This document shows positions 23,865-31,880 of a DNA stretch of 64,000 nucleotides, piece after piece. Location of the stretch: contig NZ_AP018725.1 of assembly GCF_003967195.1 (NCBI RefSeq), positions 1,860,001 to 1,924,000 of the forward strand, in the 5' to 3' direction. This stretch comes from Sulfuriflexus mobilis (GTDB taxonomy: Bacteria; Pseudomonadota; Gammaproteobacteria; AKS1). The position numbers and the translations under genes are program-made. Under the pieces are notes generated by a model that was not told the origin of the DNA, searched no databases, and saw nothing but the letters and a program-made list of their open reading frames with translations. The number at the start of each line of letters is the position of its first letter. Position 1 is the first letter of the stretch.

Positions 23865-24764
23865 TTACGCATCTGACGCGTCGTCGGCCTTGCTAGCGGC
23901 CTTCTTCGCAGTCTTCTTGGTGGCAGCCTTCTTGCTAGCGGCCTTCTTTGCAGTTTTCTTGGTGGCGGCCTTCTTGGCGACAGCCTTCTTGGTGGCAGCC
24001 TTCTTGCTCACCTTCTTCTTCGCAGGCTCGGCACCTTCATCCACTTCAACAAACTCGTTGGCAGGGCCTTCGGTCTGGGTAATCGTGCCACGACCATCCG
24101 TAATGGCATCCGCTACGCCGCTGGTGTAAAGGGTAATGGCGCGGATTGCATCATCGTTACCCGGCACAACATAATCGATACCATCTGGTGAATTATTGGT
24201 ATCAACAACACCAATGACAGGGATACCCAGCTTACGGGCCTCGCTCACGGCGATTTTTTCATAACCTACGTCAACGATGAACAGGGCATCCGGCAGACCA
24301 CCCATGTTCTTGATGCCACCGAGACTACGGTCAAGCTTTTCCATCTCGCGGCTCAGGGTCAGGGCCTCTTTCTTGGTCAGGCGAGCCATGCTGCCGTCTT
24401 CTACCATTTGCTCAAGGTCTTTCAGACGCTTGATGGACTGGCGCACAGTCTTGTAGTTGGTCAGCATGCCGCCCAACCAGCGGTGGTTGACGTAAGGCAT
24501 GCCACAACGCTCGGCCTGCTCGCGGACGATCTTGGATGCTGCACGCTTGGTGCCAACAAACAGGATACGACCACGGGTAGAAGCCATACGGCCAAGGAAG
24601 TTCAAGGCATCGTTGAACAGCGGCAGGGTCTTCTCGAGGTTGATGATGTGAATCTTGTTACGGTCTCCGAAGATGTACGGAGCCATTTGGGGATTCCAGA
24701 AACGGGTTTGGTGACCAAAGTGGACACCGGCCTCCAGCATGTCGCGCATGGAAACATTAGCCAT
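23865..24764 (-). CDS. rpsB: Ribosomal protein S2 with a long Lys/Ala-rich C-terminal tail
   Basis: Component of the 30S subunit needed for S1 binding. The ATG at 24764 ([10 protein letters not shown]) is chosen; it has a GGAG seven bases upstream and matches the family start, whereas an in-frame ATG at 24812 would add 16 residues. The body (about 1-240) is standard, with [13 protein letters not shown] and [11 protein letters not shown]. It is followed by an acidic linker and a tail of about 53 residues (roughly 247-299) made almost only of Lys, Ala, Thr and Ser in KKAA(T/S)KK units. E. coli S2 ends at about 241 residues. The tail resembles histone H1-like bacterial tails. Confidence 0.96.
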   Translation of the reverse strand: MANVSMRDMLEAGVHFGHQTRFWNPQMAPYIFGDRNKIHIINLEKTLPLFNDALNFLGRMASTRGRILFVGTKRAASKIVREQAERCGMPYVNHRWLGGMLTNYKTVRQSIKRLKDLEQMVEDGSMARLTKKEALTLSREMEKLDRSLGGIKNMGGLPDALFIVDVGYEKIAVSEARKLGIPVIGVVDTNNSPDGIDYVVPGNDDAIRAITLYTSGVADAITDGRGTITQTEGPANEFVEVDEGAEPAKKKVSKKAATKKAVAKKAATKKTAKKAASKKAATKKTAKKAASKADDASDA

Positions 24765-24938
24765 GATATTTCTCCAGTTTAGGGTTGCGCCTCCACGTCT
24801 CCCATATGCCAACCCGATAACCTTCCTATATATAAGGTGAAGGACTCAGGCACCCGGACATATGTGTCGAAACGTGTGCGATTTTAGTAGCATCCACCCA
24901 GGCCAAGGCCGAAGGTGAACATGGATTTGCCATTCAGG
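24765..24938 (-). promoter_or_regulatory. Long rpsB leader, possible S2 autoregulatory RNA
   Basis: The leader between the promoter and S2 has no open gene. It contains a GGGTTG...CAACCC pair close to the start codon (minus strand, about 24782-24818) and a GGTGCCTGAGTC-type segment upstream. S2 represses rpsB-tsf through the mRNA leader in E. coli; whether this leader has the same fold is inference. An RNA covariance search is needed. Confidence 0.35.
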
Positions 24939-24945
24939 CGCGCGA

Positions 24946-24974
24946 TTTATACCATAATCGGCAGCCCACAACAA
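24946..24974 (-). promoter_or_regulatory. Probable sigma-70 promoter of rpsB-tsf
   Basis: Read on the minus strand, TTGTTG (24969-24974) and TATAAA (24946-24951) are separated by 17 bases, an almost ideal spacing. Transcription would begin near 24940, giving an untranslated leader of about 175 bases before the S2 start codon. Confidence 0.5.
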
Positions 24975-25069
24975 TTGGATCGGCCTGATTTAGCATAAAA
25001 TGTCGTAAAACAGAGGCAAAACTGCCTAAAATGACATATCCTGCCGAAATCCAGCCCCTTAGAGAGACT

Positions 25070-25837
25070 ATGAGCGTAACCATCAAGACCCCCGAAGAAA
25101 TCGAAAAGATGCGCATCGCCGGCCGGCTGGCGGCCGATGTGCTGCATATGATACGCCCACATGTCGTCGCCGGGATCACCACCGATGAACTCGACCAAAT
25201 CTGCCACGACTATATCGTCAATGAGCAGGAGGCCATCCCGGCGCCGCTGAATTACCACGGCTTCCCGAAGTCCATCTGCACCTCGGTGAATCAGCAGGTT
25301 TGTCACGGTATTCCCAGCGACAAAAAGCTGAAAAACGGCGATATCATCAATATCGACATCACCGTCATCAAGAATGGTTACCATGGCGATACCAGCAAGA
25401 TGTTCGGCGTCGGCAAAACCAGCATCAGTGCCGAACGCATCATGCGTATCAGCTATGAATGCATGCGTCTGGGTATTGAAATGGTCAAGCCTGGCGTACA
25501 ACTCGGCGATATCGGCCATACCATCCAGCAACATGCCGAGAAACAAAACTGCTCCATCGTTCGCGAATACTGTGGCCACGGCATCGGCCTCAAGTTCCAC
25601 GAGGACCCACAGGTCTTGCACTATGGTACCCCCGGTACTGGCATGGTCCTCGAACCCGGCATGACCTTCACTATCGAACCGATGGTCAATGTCGGCAAGC
25701 GTGAGGTCAAGGTCTTGGCTGATGAATGGACCGTGGTCACACGCGATCGCAGCCTCTCAGCGCAGTGGGAACATACCATTCTGGTAACCGATGACGGTTT
25801 TGATGTACTCACCCGTCGCCCGCAAGACGATATCTGA
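25070..25837 (+). CDS. map: Map, type I methionine aminopeptidase
   Basis: Removes the initiator methionine from nascent proteins. The start at 25070 (MSVTIKTPEEIEKMR, 255 residues) matches the E. coli N-terminus and is preceded by AGAGAG; an ATG at 25031 would add 13 residues. The metal ligands are visible in INIDITVIKNGYHGDT (two Asp), GHGIGLKFHEDP (His), FTIEPMV (Glu) and the final QWEHTILVT (Glu). It is divergent from rpsB, as in E. coli, and 9-24 bases upstream of glnD. Confidence 0.97.
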   Translation: MSVTIKTPEEIEKMRIAGRLAADVLHMIRPHVVAGITTDELDQICHDYIVNEQEAIPAPLNYHGFPKSICTSVNQQVCHGIPSDKKLKNGDIINIDITVIKNGYHGDTSKMFGVGKTSISAERIMRISYECMRLGIEMVKPGVQLGDIGHTIQQHAEKQNCSIVREYCGHGIGLKFHEDPQVLHYGTPGTGMVLEPGMTFTIEPMVNVGKREVKVLADEWTVVTRDRSLSAQWEHTILVTDDGFDVLTRRPQDDI

Positions 25838-25861
25838 CAACCACACATGCCCGGCGCACCC

Positions 25862-28489
25862 ATGAATAAGCAACAACTTGATGCTTTGGAAGCCAGCAAT
25901 GGCCCTGAACGCTTAGGTCTGTATAAAAAATTCCTGAAGGAAGCCACACAGCAACAATACGAGCAATTCAAACAAGGCATCAAGGCCGCCGAGCTGGCAA
26001 AACTACGTGCCGACAATATCGATGGTGTTCTGCAACATGCCTGGCGGCAATACGTTAGCCAGAGCAAACAAGCTGATGTGCCGGCCCTCATCGCCGTTGG
26101 CGGCTATGGCCGCTCTGAACTGCACCCAGGCTCAGATATCGATATCATGATTCTGTTACCGGGCAATGATGACTCGCCTTGGCACAAAGAACTCAGCGCC
26201 TTTCTGACCCTGCTCTGGGATATTGGTCTTGAGGTCGGGCATAGTGTTCGTTCTATTGCCGACTGTATTGAACAGGCCAAGGCCGATATTACTATAGCCA
26301 CCAACCTTATGGAGGCTCGTTTACTCTTCGGCTCACCAGAATTATTCGACAACATGTGTGTCGTCGTCGATCAACAACACATCTGGCCTAGCCGTGATTT
26401 CTTTGCGGCTAAATGGCAGGAACAAATTGAGCGTCATAACAAGTTTGATGATACTGCCTACAATCTTGAACCCAACATCAAGGAAGGTCCGGGCGGTTTA
26501 CGTGATATTCAAATGATCGGCTGGGTCGCAAAACGGCACTTTGGTGCAAATACCCTGCACGACCTTATTAAACATGATTTTCTTACAGAAGACGAATACG
26601 TGCTGCTCATGCAGAATCAGGAGTTCCTTTGGCGCATACGTTTTGCCCTGCACTTCCTGACTCACCGCCGCGAAGATCGCCTGCTGTTTGATTATCAACG
26701 CGAAATCGCGGAACAGCTTGGCTACAAGGATGATGACCAACAGTTAGGCGTAGAAAAGTTTATGAAGCAATACTATCGCAGTGTTGCCGAGCTCAGTCGT
26801 CTCAATGAAATGCTCTTGCAACTCTTTCAGGAAGCCATTCTTTATGCAGACGAACCAGGTCAACCTGTTGCCATTAATAAGCGTTTTCAATCACGCAAGG
26901 GCTTTATCGAAGTCGTTAATGAAAATATTTTTAAACGTTATCCCTTTGCCCTGCTCGAGATATTTTTATTACTGGAACAGCACCCTGAGCTCAAGGGTGT
27001 CCGTGCGGAAACGATTCGTCTTATCCGTGCACATCACTACCTGATTGATGATGGCTTTCGCAAAGACCTGCGTTGCCGCAGCCTGTTTATGGAAATCATT
27101 CGTCAGCCACAGGGGATCACCCACGAACTCCGACGCATGCACAAGTACGGCATCCTCGGTGCCTACCTGCCCATGTTTGCCAAAGTCGTCGGGCAAATGC
27201 AGTATGATCTCTTTCATGTCTATACTGTAGATGAACACACCCTCTTCGTAGTCCGCAATCTGCGACGTATGACCGTTGAGGAATTCAGTCACGAACTCCC
27301 ACATTGTAGTGAAATCATTCGTCGAATTCCGAAACCGGAATTACTTTACCTGGCGGGCCTGTTTCATGATATAGCCAAGGGCCGGGGTGGTGATCATTCC
27401 GAACTAGGGGCAGAAGATGCCATTCAATTCTGCCGTCAGCATGGGCTGAGTGAGTATGATACCAATACCGTCGCCTGGTTGGTGAATCAACATCTGCTCA
27501 TGTCACGTGTCTCACAACGTCAGGACATCAGTGACCCTGATGTTATCAACCACTTTGCCGATACCGTTGGTAACCGTGACCACCTGGATTATCTTTATTT
27601 ACTGACCGTAGCCGATATGCGTGCAACCAGCCCGGATGTCTGGAATAGCTGGAAGGGCAGCCTGTTGCGCGAATTGTATGATAATACCCGCAAGGCCCTG
27701 CGTAAGCGTATTGCCAGCATAGATGATGATGCCCGGGTAGAGGAAATCCGCTCTCAGGCCATAGAGACCATTGCCAACAAAGTGACAAAAGAAGATGTCC
27801 TCGCCTTATGGGAAGAACTCAGCCAGGAGTACTTCCTGCGATACTCCATAAACGAAATCGTCAACCACGCCCTGACCATTATTGCGTATGGTGAAAAACC
27901 TCTGCCGATCATTACCATCCATGATGCACTGGAGTATGGCGGCAGTGAGATATTTATTTATACCGACACTCGTAAGGGCCTGTTTGCCGCCATTACTTCG
28001 GTCCTCGATCAGCTGGGATTGAGCATTGTAGATGCCCGCATCATCCGCTCAAAGAAGCAGCATTCGTTTGATTCCTATATTGTCCTGGAGCAGGACGGTA
28101 CCCGCATCGAAGCCGGCATGCGCATGGCCGAGATCGAAAAGGCCCTCACGACTGCGCTCAGCCGTGACGAGCCGCGCAGCATTAACATTACCCGCAGAGC
28201 ACCCCGACAACACAAACATTTTGATGTCAGCACTGAAGTCAACTTTCATACTGACGCCCGCACACAGGAAACAATCATGGAGGTCATTAGCGCTGACCGG
28301 CCGGGGCTGTTGGCACAGATCGGAGAAATACTGCAAAATAATAACATTCGTTTACATAATGCCCGTATTACCACTTTTGGCGCACGTGCCGAAGATATGT
28401 TTTACATCAGCGACGGTAGTGGCAATATGCTGAACGAAGCACAGCAGGAGAAATTATCGCGTGCAGTTATCGAACAGCTTGACCTTTAA
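25862..28489 (+). CDS. glnD: GlnD, bifunctional uridylyltransferase/uridylyl-removing enzyme
   Basis: Sensor of glutamine that uridylylates or deuridylylates PII protein and so sets nitrogen assimilation. The start MNKQQLDAL at 25862 is used; an ATG 15 bases upstream is possible. The 875 residues show the nucleotidyltransferase motif GGYGRSELHPGSDIDI near residue 80. The HD hydrolase motif LFHDIAKGRGGDHSELG is near 497. Two C-terminal ACT domains begin near 700 and 806 (IYTDTRKGLFAAIT and EVISADRPGLLAQIG). The 3' end overlaps the convergent exonuclease gene by 23 bases. Confidence 0.97.
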   Translation: MNKQQLDALEASNGPERLGLYKKFLKEATQQQYEQFKQGIKAAELAKLRADNIDGVLQHAWRQYVSQSKQADVPALIAVGGYGRSELHPGSDIDIMILLPGNDDSPWHKELSAFLTLLWDIGLEVGHSVRSIADCIEQAKADITIATNLMEARLLFGSPELFDNMCVVVDQQHIWPSRDFFAAKWQEQIERHNKFDDTAYNLEPNIKEGPGGLRDIQMIGWVAKRHFGANTLHDLIKHDFLTEDEYVLLMQNQEFLWRIRFALHFLTHRREDRLLFDYQREIAEQLGYKDDDQQLGVEKFMKQYYRSVAELSRLNEMLLQLFQEAILYADEPGQPVAINKRFQSRKGFIEVVNENIFKRYPFALLEIFLLLEQHPELKGVRAETIRLIRAHHYLIDDGFRKDLRCRSLFMEIIRQPQGITHELRRMHKYGILGAYLPMFAKVVGQMQYDLFHVYTVDEHTLFVVRNLRRMTVEEFSHELPHCSEIIRRIPKPELLYLAGLFHDIAKGRGGDHSELGAEDAIQFCRQHGLSEYDTNTVAWLVNQHLLMSRVSQRQDISDPDVINHFADTVGNRDHLDYLYLLTVADMRATSPDVWNSWKGSLLRELYDNTRKALRKRIASIDDDARVEEIRSQAIETIANKVTKEDVLALWEELSQEYFLRYSINEIVNHALTIIAYGEKPLPIITIHDALEYGGSEIFIYTDTRKGLFAAITSVLDQLGLSIVDARIIRSKKQHSFDSYIVLEQDGTRIEAGMRMAEIEKALTTALSRDEPRSINITRRAPRQHKHFDVSTEVNFHTDARTQETIMEVISADRPGLLAQIGEILQNNNIRLHNARITTFGARAEDMFYISDGSGNMLNEAQQEKLSRAVIEQLDL

Positions 28490-29366
28490 CGACCGCCTCA
28501 ATACGTGCCAGTAATTTATGACCAAAGCCTCGCCGGCTAAAAAACCGGCCGAGTGCATCCACATCAACTGTCTTTCTTTTAAGTGAACGCACACCAAAGC
28601 TGACCGGGGCATTACAGGCAATGCTCGCCAGCTTCCGCGAGAGCATGGCCTGCTCCCGGTGTTCCTGTAAAAGCCCTTGTATGCGCATTGCACCACGCAA
28701 GTCACTATCCGACACTGTCTCAACCGACCGGTAGAGGTGATCCAGGCTTTGATATTTTTCCAGCAGACTTATAGCCGTCTTTTTACCTATTCCCGGCACG
28801 CCCGGAATGTTATCTACACTGTCGCCGGCAAGCGCGAGAAAATCAACAACCTGTTCAGAGTGCACACCAAAATGTTTTCGTATATCACCATGCAAATACC
28901 ACTTGTCGCGGGCAAAATCCCAGTAACGATCGCCCTTTACCAATAACTGAGTTAAGTCTTTGTCTGCCGAAACAATGATGCTGCGAAAATCACTACGCCG
29001 CATTTTTTTACTAATCGTACCGATAATATCGTCAGCCTCATGAGTCTTACTGGCATAAGTAGACAAACCCATTAAATCACTTATTTCTCGACATAACCGG
29101 AATTGACGTTTTAACTCAGGGGGAGCAGCCTCCCGATTTGCTTTATAGTCCGGGTAGATTTTGTTCCTGAATGATGATTTCAGGCTTTCATCAAATGCCA
29201 CCGCTATATATTCAGGAGATTGTTGTTCCAGCAGCTGACAAAGAAAATGCACATAACCATAAACCGCATTCAGAGGTTGTCCCTTATTATCGCGTATAGA
29301 GTCTGGCATGGAAAACCAGGCACGAAATATATAGATGCTGGCATCCACCAGGTAGAGGTCACGCAT
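28467..29366 (-). CDS. 5'-3' exonuclease of the Pol I N-terminal/FEN type (ExoIX-like)
   Basis: A stand-alone flap-endonuclease-like nuclease of 299 residues with no polymerase part. Acidic metal-binding blocks of the PIN-like fold are all present: LVDASIYIFRAW (Asp8), VAFDESLKSSFRN, HEADDIIGT and VSADKDLTQLL. The helix-3-turn-helix DNA clamp GDSVDNIPGVPGIGKKTA follows near residue 182-199. E. coli ExoIX (Xni) is about 250 residues. Because the catalytic acids are retained, activity is expected. It lies 8 bases downstream of the 116-residue unknown gene and converges on glnD. Confidence 0.85.
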   Translation of the reverse strand: MRDLYLVDASIYIFRAWFSMPDSIRDNKGQPLNAVYGYVHFLCQLLEQQSPEYIAVAFDESLKSSFRNKIYPDYKANREAAPPELKRQFRLCREISDLMGLSTYASKTHEADDIIGTISKKMRRSDFRSIIVSADKDLTQLLVKGDRYWDFARDKWYLHGDIRKHFGVHSEQVVDFLALAGDSVDNIPGVPGIGKKTAISLLEKYQSLDHLYRSVETVSDSDLRGAMRIQGLLQEHREQAMLSRKLASIACNAPVSFGVRSLKRKTVDVDALGRFFSRRGFGHKLLARIEAVVKGQAVR

Positions 29367-29374
29367 GAGCTCGT

Positions 29375-29725
29375 CTAGACACTCGCGCCTAGTTTACGCG
29401 CAAACATTTTCCTTACTTCATCATCGTGATAAGGGCTTGCCGCTGCATCCAGGCCGGACAGATACTGTTGCCAGTCATTCCATTGCATGGAAAGCGCATT
29501 ATCACCACAACTCAGTAAACGAATAATGCTATCACCGACCTTCCATGGCCCATCACCCTGCAAGTCCCCATGCAACATGTGCGCAGCAGTCGGGCCTCTC
29601 TCAAACCAGTGGGGTTCAAAGTAAATGAGACCCTCCGGGTGAGGGAATATATCCACAACCAAATGAAAGGTCTTATCCGGGAAATGCACCAGCAGCGGTG
29701 CCGTAACTGTATACAAATCGGCCAT
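29375..29725 (-). CDS. Conserved-looking hypothetical protein, 116 aa
   Basis: Family not recognised. A soluble, acidic protein without signal peptide or membrane segment, rich in aromatic residues (FPHPEGLIYFEPHWFERG, WNDWQQYL). The reading frame is well formed and ends 8 bases before the exonuclease gene starts, so the two are probably co-transcribed. A role linked to that nuclease is only inferred from position. The N-terminal half looks like strands (alternating hydrophobic residues) and the C-terminal 30 residues like a charged helix. Confidence 0.7.
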   Translation of the reverse strand: MADLYTVTAPLLVHFPDKTFHLVVDIFPHPEGLIYFEPHWFERGPTAAHMLHGDLQGDGPWKVGDSIIRLLSCGDNALSMQWNDWQQYLSGLDAAASPYHDDEVRKMFARKLGASV

Positions 29726-29798
29726 ATATTTGATGATAAAAGAAAATGCGGCCAGGGAGTAGCCACAGATTCTTCAATACCGACTGTAAATCAATAAA

Positions 29799-30161
29799 TC
29801 AGTTAGTTAGCTTGCTCACCGCATTAATGAGACGCTCCGGGGTAAAGGGTTTAACCAACCAGCCCGTGGCACCAAAGTTACGTGCCTTGTTTTTCCGATA
29901 GTCCGCGTCTTCGGTCGTTACCATAACAATCGGTGTGAATTCATAACCCGGTAAGCGACGCATCTTACTGATCATACTAATGCCATTCATATTCGGCATA
30001 TTGATATCACTCAGAACCAGATCGAAGACCTCATCTCGCGCCCGTTCCAGACCCTCTGTGCCGTCATCGGCGGTAATGACCTCGTGCCCCTCGGCACTTA
30101 ATATTGTATTGACCATGTCCCTGATCAGTCTGGAATCGTCCACTGCCAGAATTCTCGCCAT
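29799..30161 (-). CDS. CheY-like single-domain response regulator
   Basis: Receiver domain alone, 120 residues. The acidic pair Asp8-Asp9, the phosphoacceptor Asp52 (in LVLSDINMPNMNG), Thr82-Thr83 and Lys104 (in WLVKPFTP) are all in place, and the VTTE wording is typical of chemotaxis-group receivers. No kinase or CheA gene is adjacent; the nearest is the hybrid kinase at 31881-34022. It could be a CheY or a partner of that kinase's Hpt domain. An AGGAGGGCC-type ribosome site precedes the ATG. Confidence 0.9.
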   Translation of the reverse strand: MARILAVDDSRLIRDMVNTILSAEGHEVITADDGTEGLERARDEVFDLVLSDINMPNMNGISMISKMRRLPGYEFTPIVMVTTEDADYRKNKARNFGATGWLVKPFTPERLINAVSKLTN

Positions 30162-30251
30162 AAGAGGCCCTCCTGTTGTTGGCTAATTATCTCTATATCT
30201 CGACCCCTAACAGTAAATATTGAGAAAAATATCTCACCACACCTTGATATT

Positions 30252-30270
30252 GTTAATGAGAATTATTATC
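30252..30270 (+). promoter_or_regulatory. Fur box
   Basis: The sequence TGAGAATTATTATCA (30257-30271) matches the 7-1-7 Fur consensus TGATAATNATTATCA at all but one defined base, and the flanking bases extend the 19-base classical box. It is about 50-70 bases upstream of the di-heme peroxidase-family gene, where a bound repressor would block transcription in iron-rich conditions. The next gene on the other side starts at 30161, about 90 bases away, so effects on both are possible. Confidence 0.75.
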
Positions 30271-30320
30271 ATTTGACATGAGTTACTTGTGGCCACCCAC
30301 TGACAGCAAAAAAGAGATTT

Positions 30321-31844
30321 ATGATGTTGAAATTGAAGGGGTTTATATTAAGTCTAGTCATATTCTCAGTCAGTGCACACACCCGGGCCAACGATGCTGT
30401 ACCGGCTGAGGAATTACTCGGGGAACGGCTGTTCCTCGAGACACGCTTCGCCCAGGGCTTTGCACAGACGCCCGAGAAGGCTGAGCCATCCCTTGGCTAC
30501 ACACAAACTGTCAGTGGCCAGCTTCCAGGCGCCTTCCGTGGACAACACATGAGTTGCCGTAGTTGTCACATGGTAGATGAACACAAGGAAACAGCCGGGG
30601 CCGGTATGCGCACCTATGCAGATTTTGCCCGCCGTAGCCCTGTGCCCGTCCGTGCGGATGGTGTCAGCACAGCCACGCGTAATTCACAGTCCCTGGTCGG
30701 CGTCAGTTTGAAGGAAGGTGCCGTGTTCCACCATGATGGTGAATTCCCCAGTCTGGTCGCACTGATTCGTGCCACGTTTACCGGCCGCAATATGGGCTGG
30801 TTGGCGGATGAGAAGGATCAGGCCATCAGACATATAGCCACTATCATCCGCAGTGATGATGGCAAGGGTGAACTCGCCAGGGAATTCGGTGGCAGTTACC
30901 GCAGGGTCTTGCAGGGTAAGGTCAATGACAGTGTCTTGCCCAATGAATACCGCATGGATGTGAGTAGTGCCAGCGATAATGAAATTATTGAGCGTGTCGC
31001 AGAGTTGGTCGCCGCCTATATTAACTCCCTGGATTTTTCGCGTGATGTAGCGGGAAATTATAATGGCTCGGCCTATGATGCCTTTCTGGCAAAAAACAAC
31101 TTGCCACGCAGGCCAGTTGCTGGCGAGACCGATAAGGCCTATACGTTGAGGCTGAAAGAGACTATACAAAAACTTGATACGGCCAGCTATGTCTCTGAGA
31201 AAGACGGAAAACTGACCTTACATAAACAAAATTTTACGTTCGCTGAAGAGGAACTGCAGGGCATGCGTATCTTCTTTGGCAGGGGCAACTGCGCAAGCTG
31301 CCATATCGCACCCAGTTTCAGTGATTATGGTTTTCATAATACCGGTATAACGCAAACGGATTATGACCGTTTACATGGTGCGGGAGAATTCATGAAACTG
31401 AAATTACCCGTGTTAAATGTCAGGAATGCCTTGCGAAAAGCTGATACAAGATTTCACAGTATTGAAAATAAGGCTTCACCCGGTCACGCCGACCTCGGTG
31501 TATGGAATATTGTCGCCAATCCAAATATGCCCGAACAACAGGCCACATTGAAAAAATATATATGTGGCAGGCTTATATGCTCCGATAAACAAACCTTGAA
31601 TAAAGCCATTGCGGCCTTCAAGACCCCACTATTGCGTGACCTGGGACACAGCGCGCCCTATATGCACAATGGCAGCAAAGAAAAAATAGAAGACGTTTTG
31701 GCGCATTATTTACAGATATCGGCAATTGCTCGTGGCGGGAAATTGCGTAATACCTCTAGTGAGATTGAATCAATATTATTGACTGAAGCGGATCTGAAGC
31801 CACTCTCCGCCTTCTTACGTGCATTAAATGAAGATTATGAATAA
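30321..31844 (+). CDS. Di-heme cytochrome c peroxidase family protein (MauG/CcpA superfamily)
   Basis: Secreted c-type cytochrome of 507 residues. A Sec signal peptide ends about residue 23 (SAHTRA). Two CxxCH heme sites lie at 79-83 (CRSCH) and 324-328 (CASCH), in the two-domain arrangement of bacterial di-heme peroxidases and MauG-like oxidases. With about 500 residues it is longer than classical CcpA (about 330), which points to the MauG-like side of the family. The substrate is unknown: peroxide reduction is one option, protein or cofactor oxidation another. The preceding Fur box suggests expression when iron is scarce, odd for a heme protein. The gene converges on the hybrid kinase with a 36-base gap. 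Confidence 0.85.
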   Translation: MMLKLKGFILSLVIFSVSAHTRANDAVPAEELLGERLFLETRFAQGFAQTPEKAEPSLGYTQTVSGQLPGAFRGQHMSCRSCHMVDEHKETAGAGMRTYADFARRSPVPVRADGVSTATRNSQSLVGVSLKEGAVFHHDGEFPSLVALIRATFTGRNMGWLADEKDQAIRHIATIIRSDDGKGELAREFGGSYRRVLQGKVNDSVLPNEYRMDVSSASDNEIIERVAELVAAYINSLDFSRDVAGNYNGSAYDAFLAKNNLPRRPVAGETDKAYTLRLKETIQKLDTASYVSEKDGKLTLHKQNFTFAEEELQGMRIFFGRGNCASCHIAPSFSDYGFHNTGITQTDYDRLHGAGEFMKLKLPVLNVRNALRKADTRFHSIENKASPGHADLGVWNIVANPNMPEQQATLKKYICGRLICSDKQTLNKAIAAFKTPLLRDLGHSAPYMHNGSKEKIEDVLAHYLQISAIARGGKLRNTSSEIESILLTEADLKPLSAFLRALNEDYE

Positions 31845-31880
31845 GTGGAATGTGTAAATACAGCAGCAACGGGACAGGTC

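Noticed and set aside
24934-25621. Minus-strand frames opposite map and in the rpsB-map gap
   Set aside because: They overlap the map gene and the rpsB promoter and lack motifs.
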